From positions 1 through 5,671 of the forward strand of contig SXHE01000513.1 in NCBI GenBank assembly GCA_005773755.1: 5,671 nucleotides of DNA, given 5' to 3'. Below the pieces are notes generated by a model. The model searched no databases. It was not told where the DNA came from and was given only the letters and a program-made list of their open reading frames with translations. Shown piece after piece: positions 4,724 through 5,671 of the stretch; positions within the stretch are counted from its first letter, which is position 1; each line of letters opens with the position of its first letter. Source of the stretch: Planctomycetia bacterium. GTDB taxonomy: Bacteria; Planctomycetota; Planctomycetia; Gemmatales; Gemmataceae. The position numbers and the translations under genes were made by a program.

Positions 4724-4755
4724 ACCCGCTCACTCGATGATCTTCGTGAGCGGGT
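4724..4755 (-). terminator. Inverted repeat spanning the hisG stop codon
   Basis: ACCCGCTCAC (4724-4733) and GTGAGCGGGT (4746-4755) are perfect 10-bp complements around 12 bases. The TGA stop of hisG (4730-4732) lies inside the left arm, so the stem is built from the last codons and the first bases after them. There is no U-run within 15 nt beyond it on the minus strand. It may protect the mRNA 3' end or assist termination together with the hairpin at 4664-4691. Confidence 0.4.
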
Positions 4756-5605
4756 ACTCGACGATGCCGCTCGCGCCGGCGGCCTTCAGTTGCGGGATGA
4801 TGTGCCGCACCGTGTCCTCGTCGATGATCGTGTTCACCGCGACCCAGCCCTGATCCGACAGCGGCGAGATGGTCGGGTTCTTCAGCGCCGGCAGTTGCGC
4901 GAGTACGCGCTCGAGGTCCGCCTTCTTGACGTTCAGCAGCAACCCGACTTTCCCCTCCGCGGCCATCGCCCCCTTCAGCATCAGAATCAGGTCGTCCATC
5001 TTCTGCCGCTTCCACGGGTCGGCCGCGGCCGCGGGGTTGGCGACGAACCGCGTGGTGCTCGTGAGCAGGTCGCACACGATCCGCAGGTTGTTCGCCCGCA
5101 GCGAACTGCCGGTCTCGGTCACCTCCACAATGGCGTCGGCCAGTTTGGGCGGCTTCACCTCGGTCGCGCCCCAACTGAACTCCACGTTGGCCGTGACGCC
5201 GTGGCCGGCGAGCCACTTCCGCGTGATGTTCACGACCTCGGTGGCGATGCGCTTGCCCTGCAAGTCCTTCGGCCCTTGAATCGGCGAGTCGTTCGGAACG
5301 GCCAGCACCCACCGAACCGGCCTCCGGCTCACCTTGCTGAAGACCAGTTCGGTCAGCTCGACCACCTGTGCGTCGCTCTCGACGATCCAGTCGTGGCCGG
5401 TCAGTCCGCAGTCGAGCGAGCCGTCGGCGACGTACCGGCCCATCTCTTGCGCGCGGATGAGCGTGCAGTGCAGTTCGGGGTCGTCGATGACGGGGTAGTA
5501 ACTGCGCGTGGGGAACGTGATCTTGTACCCGGCCTTGCGGAACAGCTCGGCGGTCGCTTCTTGGAGCGACCCGGCCGGCAGGCCGAGTTTCAACACAGTG
5601 CTCAT
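4730..5605 (-). CDS. hisG: ATP phosphoribosyltransferase, long form
   Basis: This cytoplasmic enzyme joins ATP and PRPP to make phosphoribosyl-ATP, the first and usually feedback-controlled step of histidine synthesis. At 291 residues it is the long form. The N-terminus LKLGLPAGSLQEA (5-17) starts the catalytic domain. DCGLTGHDWI (65-74) and the PRPP-binding stretch ADAIVEVTETGSSLRANNL (156-174) are clear. Residues about 217-290 form the C-terminal regulatory domain, with LPALKNPTISPLSDQGWVAV (238-257) and a final segment ending YPLTKIIE. Long-form enzymes bind histidine through this domain and do not need HisZ; none is nearby. Position 11 is Ala where I expect Lys in this family (LPKG). The start ATG at 5603-5605 fits the family N-terminus; only a weak GAGCGAG precedes it. 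No other his gene is in the window, so hisG stands alone here. A hairpin covers its stop codon. Confidence 0.96.
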   Translation of the reverse strand: MSTVLKLGLPAGSLQEATAELFRKAGYKITFPTRSYYPVIDDPELHCTLIRAQEMGRYVADGSLDCGLTGHDWIVESDAQVVELTELVFSKVSRRPVRWVLAVPNDSPIQGPKDLQGKRIATEVVNITRKWLAGHGVTANVEFSWGATEVKPPKLADAIVEVTETGSSLRANNLRIVCDLLTSTTRFVANPAAAADPWKRQKMDDLILMLKGAMAAEGKVGLLLNVKKADLERVLAQLPALKNPTISPLSDQGWVAVNTIIDEDTVRHIIPQLKAAGASGIVEYPLTKIIE

Positions 5606-5622
5606 CGCTCGCTCAATGCAAA

Positions 5623-5664
5623 CAGAGGACAGAGGGGCAGAGGACAGAAGACAGAATAGAAGAA
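5623..5664. repeat. Heptanucleotide tandem repeat in the hisG leader
   Basis: The plus strand reads CAGAGGA, CAGAGGG, one extra G, CAGAGGA, CAGAAGA, CAGAATA and then a degenerate GAAGAAC. This is about five imperfect copies of a 7-bp CAGARGA unit, starting 17 bp upstream of the hisG ATG. On the hisG sense strand it is an uninterrupted pyrimidine-rich (TCYTCTG) tract. It probably lies in the leader or promoter region. Copy-number slippage is possible, and the right part may continue beyond or near the window edge. Confidence 0.65.
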
Positions 5665-5671
5665 CCGCAAG

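Noticed and set aside
4357..4740. Open frames of 60-130 codons on both strands between the small zinc-ribbon-like gene and hisG.
   Set aside because: They overlap one another, run through the hairpins, are rich in Arg/Pro/Ser and show no motif or ribosome binding site.

Overview
The window is GC-rich DNA in which almost every gene lies on the minus strand. It most resembles a planctomycete of the Gemmata group. This placement is an inference from three things: a diderm-type MCE protein, a small CxxC...CxxC protein of a type I associate with planctomycetes, and isolated metabolic genes flanked by repeat-like intergenic DNA. No marker gene proves the taxonomy.

Layout from left to right. (1) 1-262, minus: the N-terminal end of a protein cut by the window edge. 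(2) 329-1576, minus: a membrane-anchored MCE (MlaD-like) protein with a long helical stalk and a C-terminal domain that reads as OmpA/MotB-like. (3) 1679-2134, plus: a small predicted lipoprotein, divergent from the MCE gene across 102 bp. (4) 2135-2194: a short convergent gap with two hairpins; the first looks like the zwf terminator. (5) 2195-3649, minus: zwf, glucose-6-phosphate dehydrogenase. (6) 3650-3811: a gap almost filled by a near-perfect ~58-bp inverted repeat. (7) 3812-4120, minus: a small zinc-ribbon-like protein with a good Shine-Dalgarno sequence. (8) 4121-4729: about 600 bp without a convincing gene, holding several palindromes and a strong plus-strand terminator-like hairpin with no plus-strand gene in front of it. 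(9) 4730-5605, minus: hisG, long form. (10) 5606-5671: hisG leader with a heptanucleotide repeat.

How the genes work together. The MCE protein and the divergent lipoprotein both point to the cell envelope and could form one lipid-trafficking module, but no MlaE/MlaF-type permease or ATPase is in view. zwf (entry to the oxidative pentose phosphate pathway) and hisG (first step of histidine synthesis, which uses PRPP) are ordinary housekeeping genes standing alone. Their only visible link is metabolic. I see no CRISPR array, transposase, prophage gene, tRNA or rRNA. The most unusual items are the MCE/OmpA-like architecture, the long inverted repeat before zwf, and the orphan terminator. I did not find a convincing undescribed multi-gene system.
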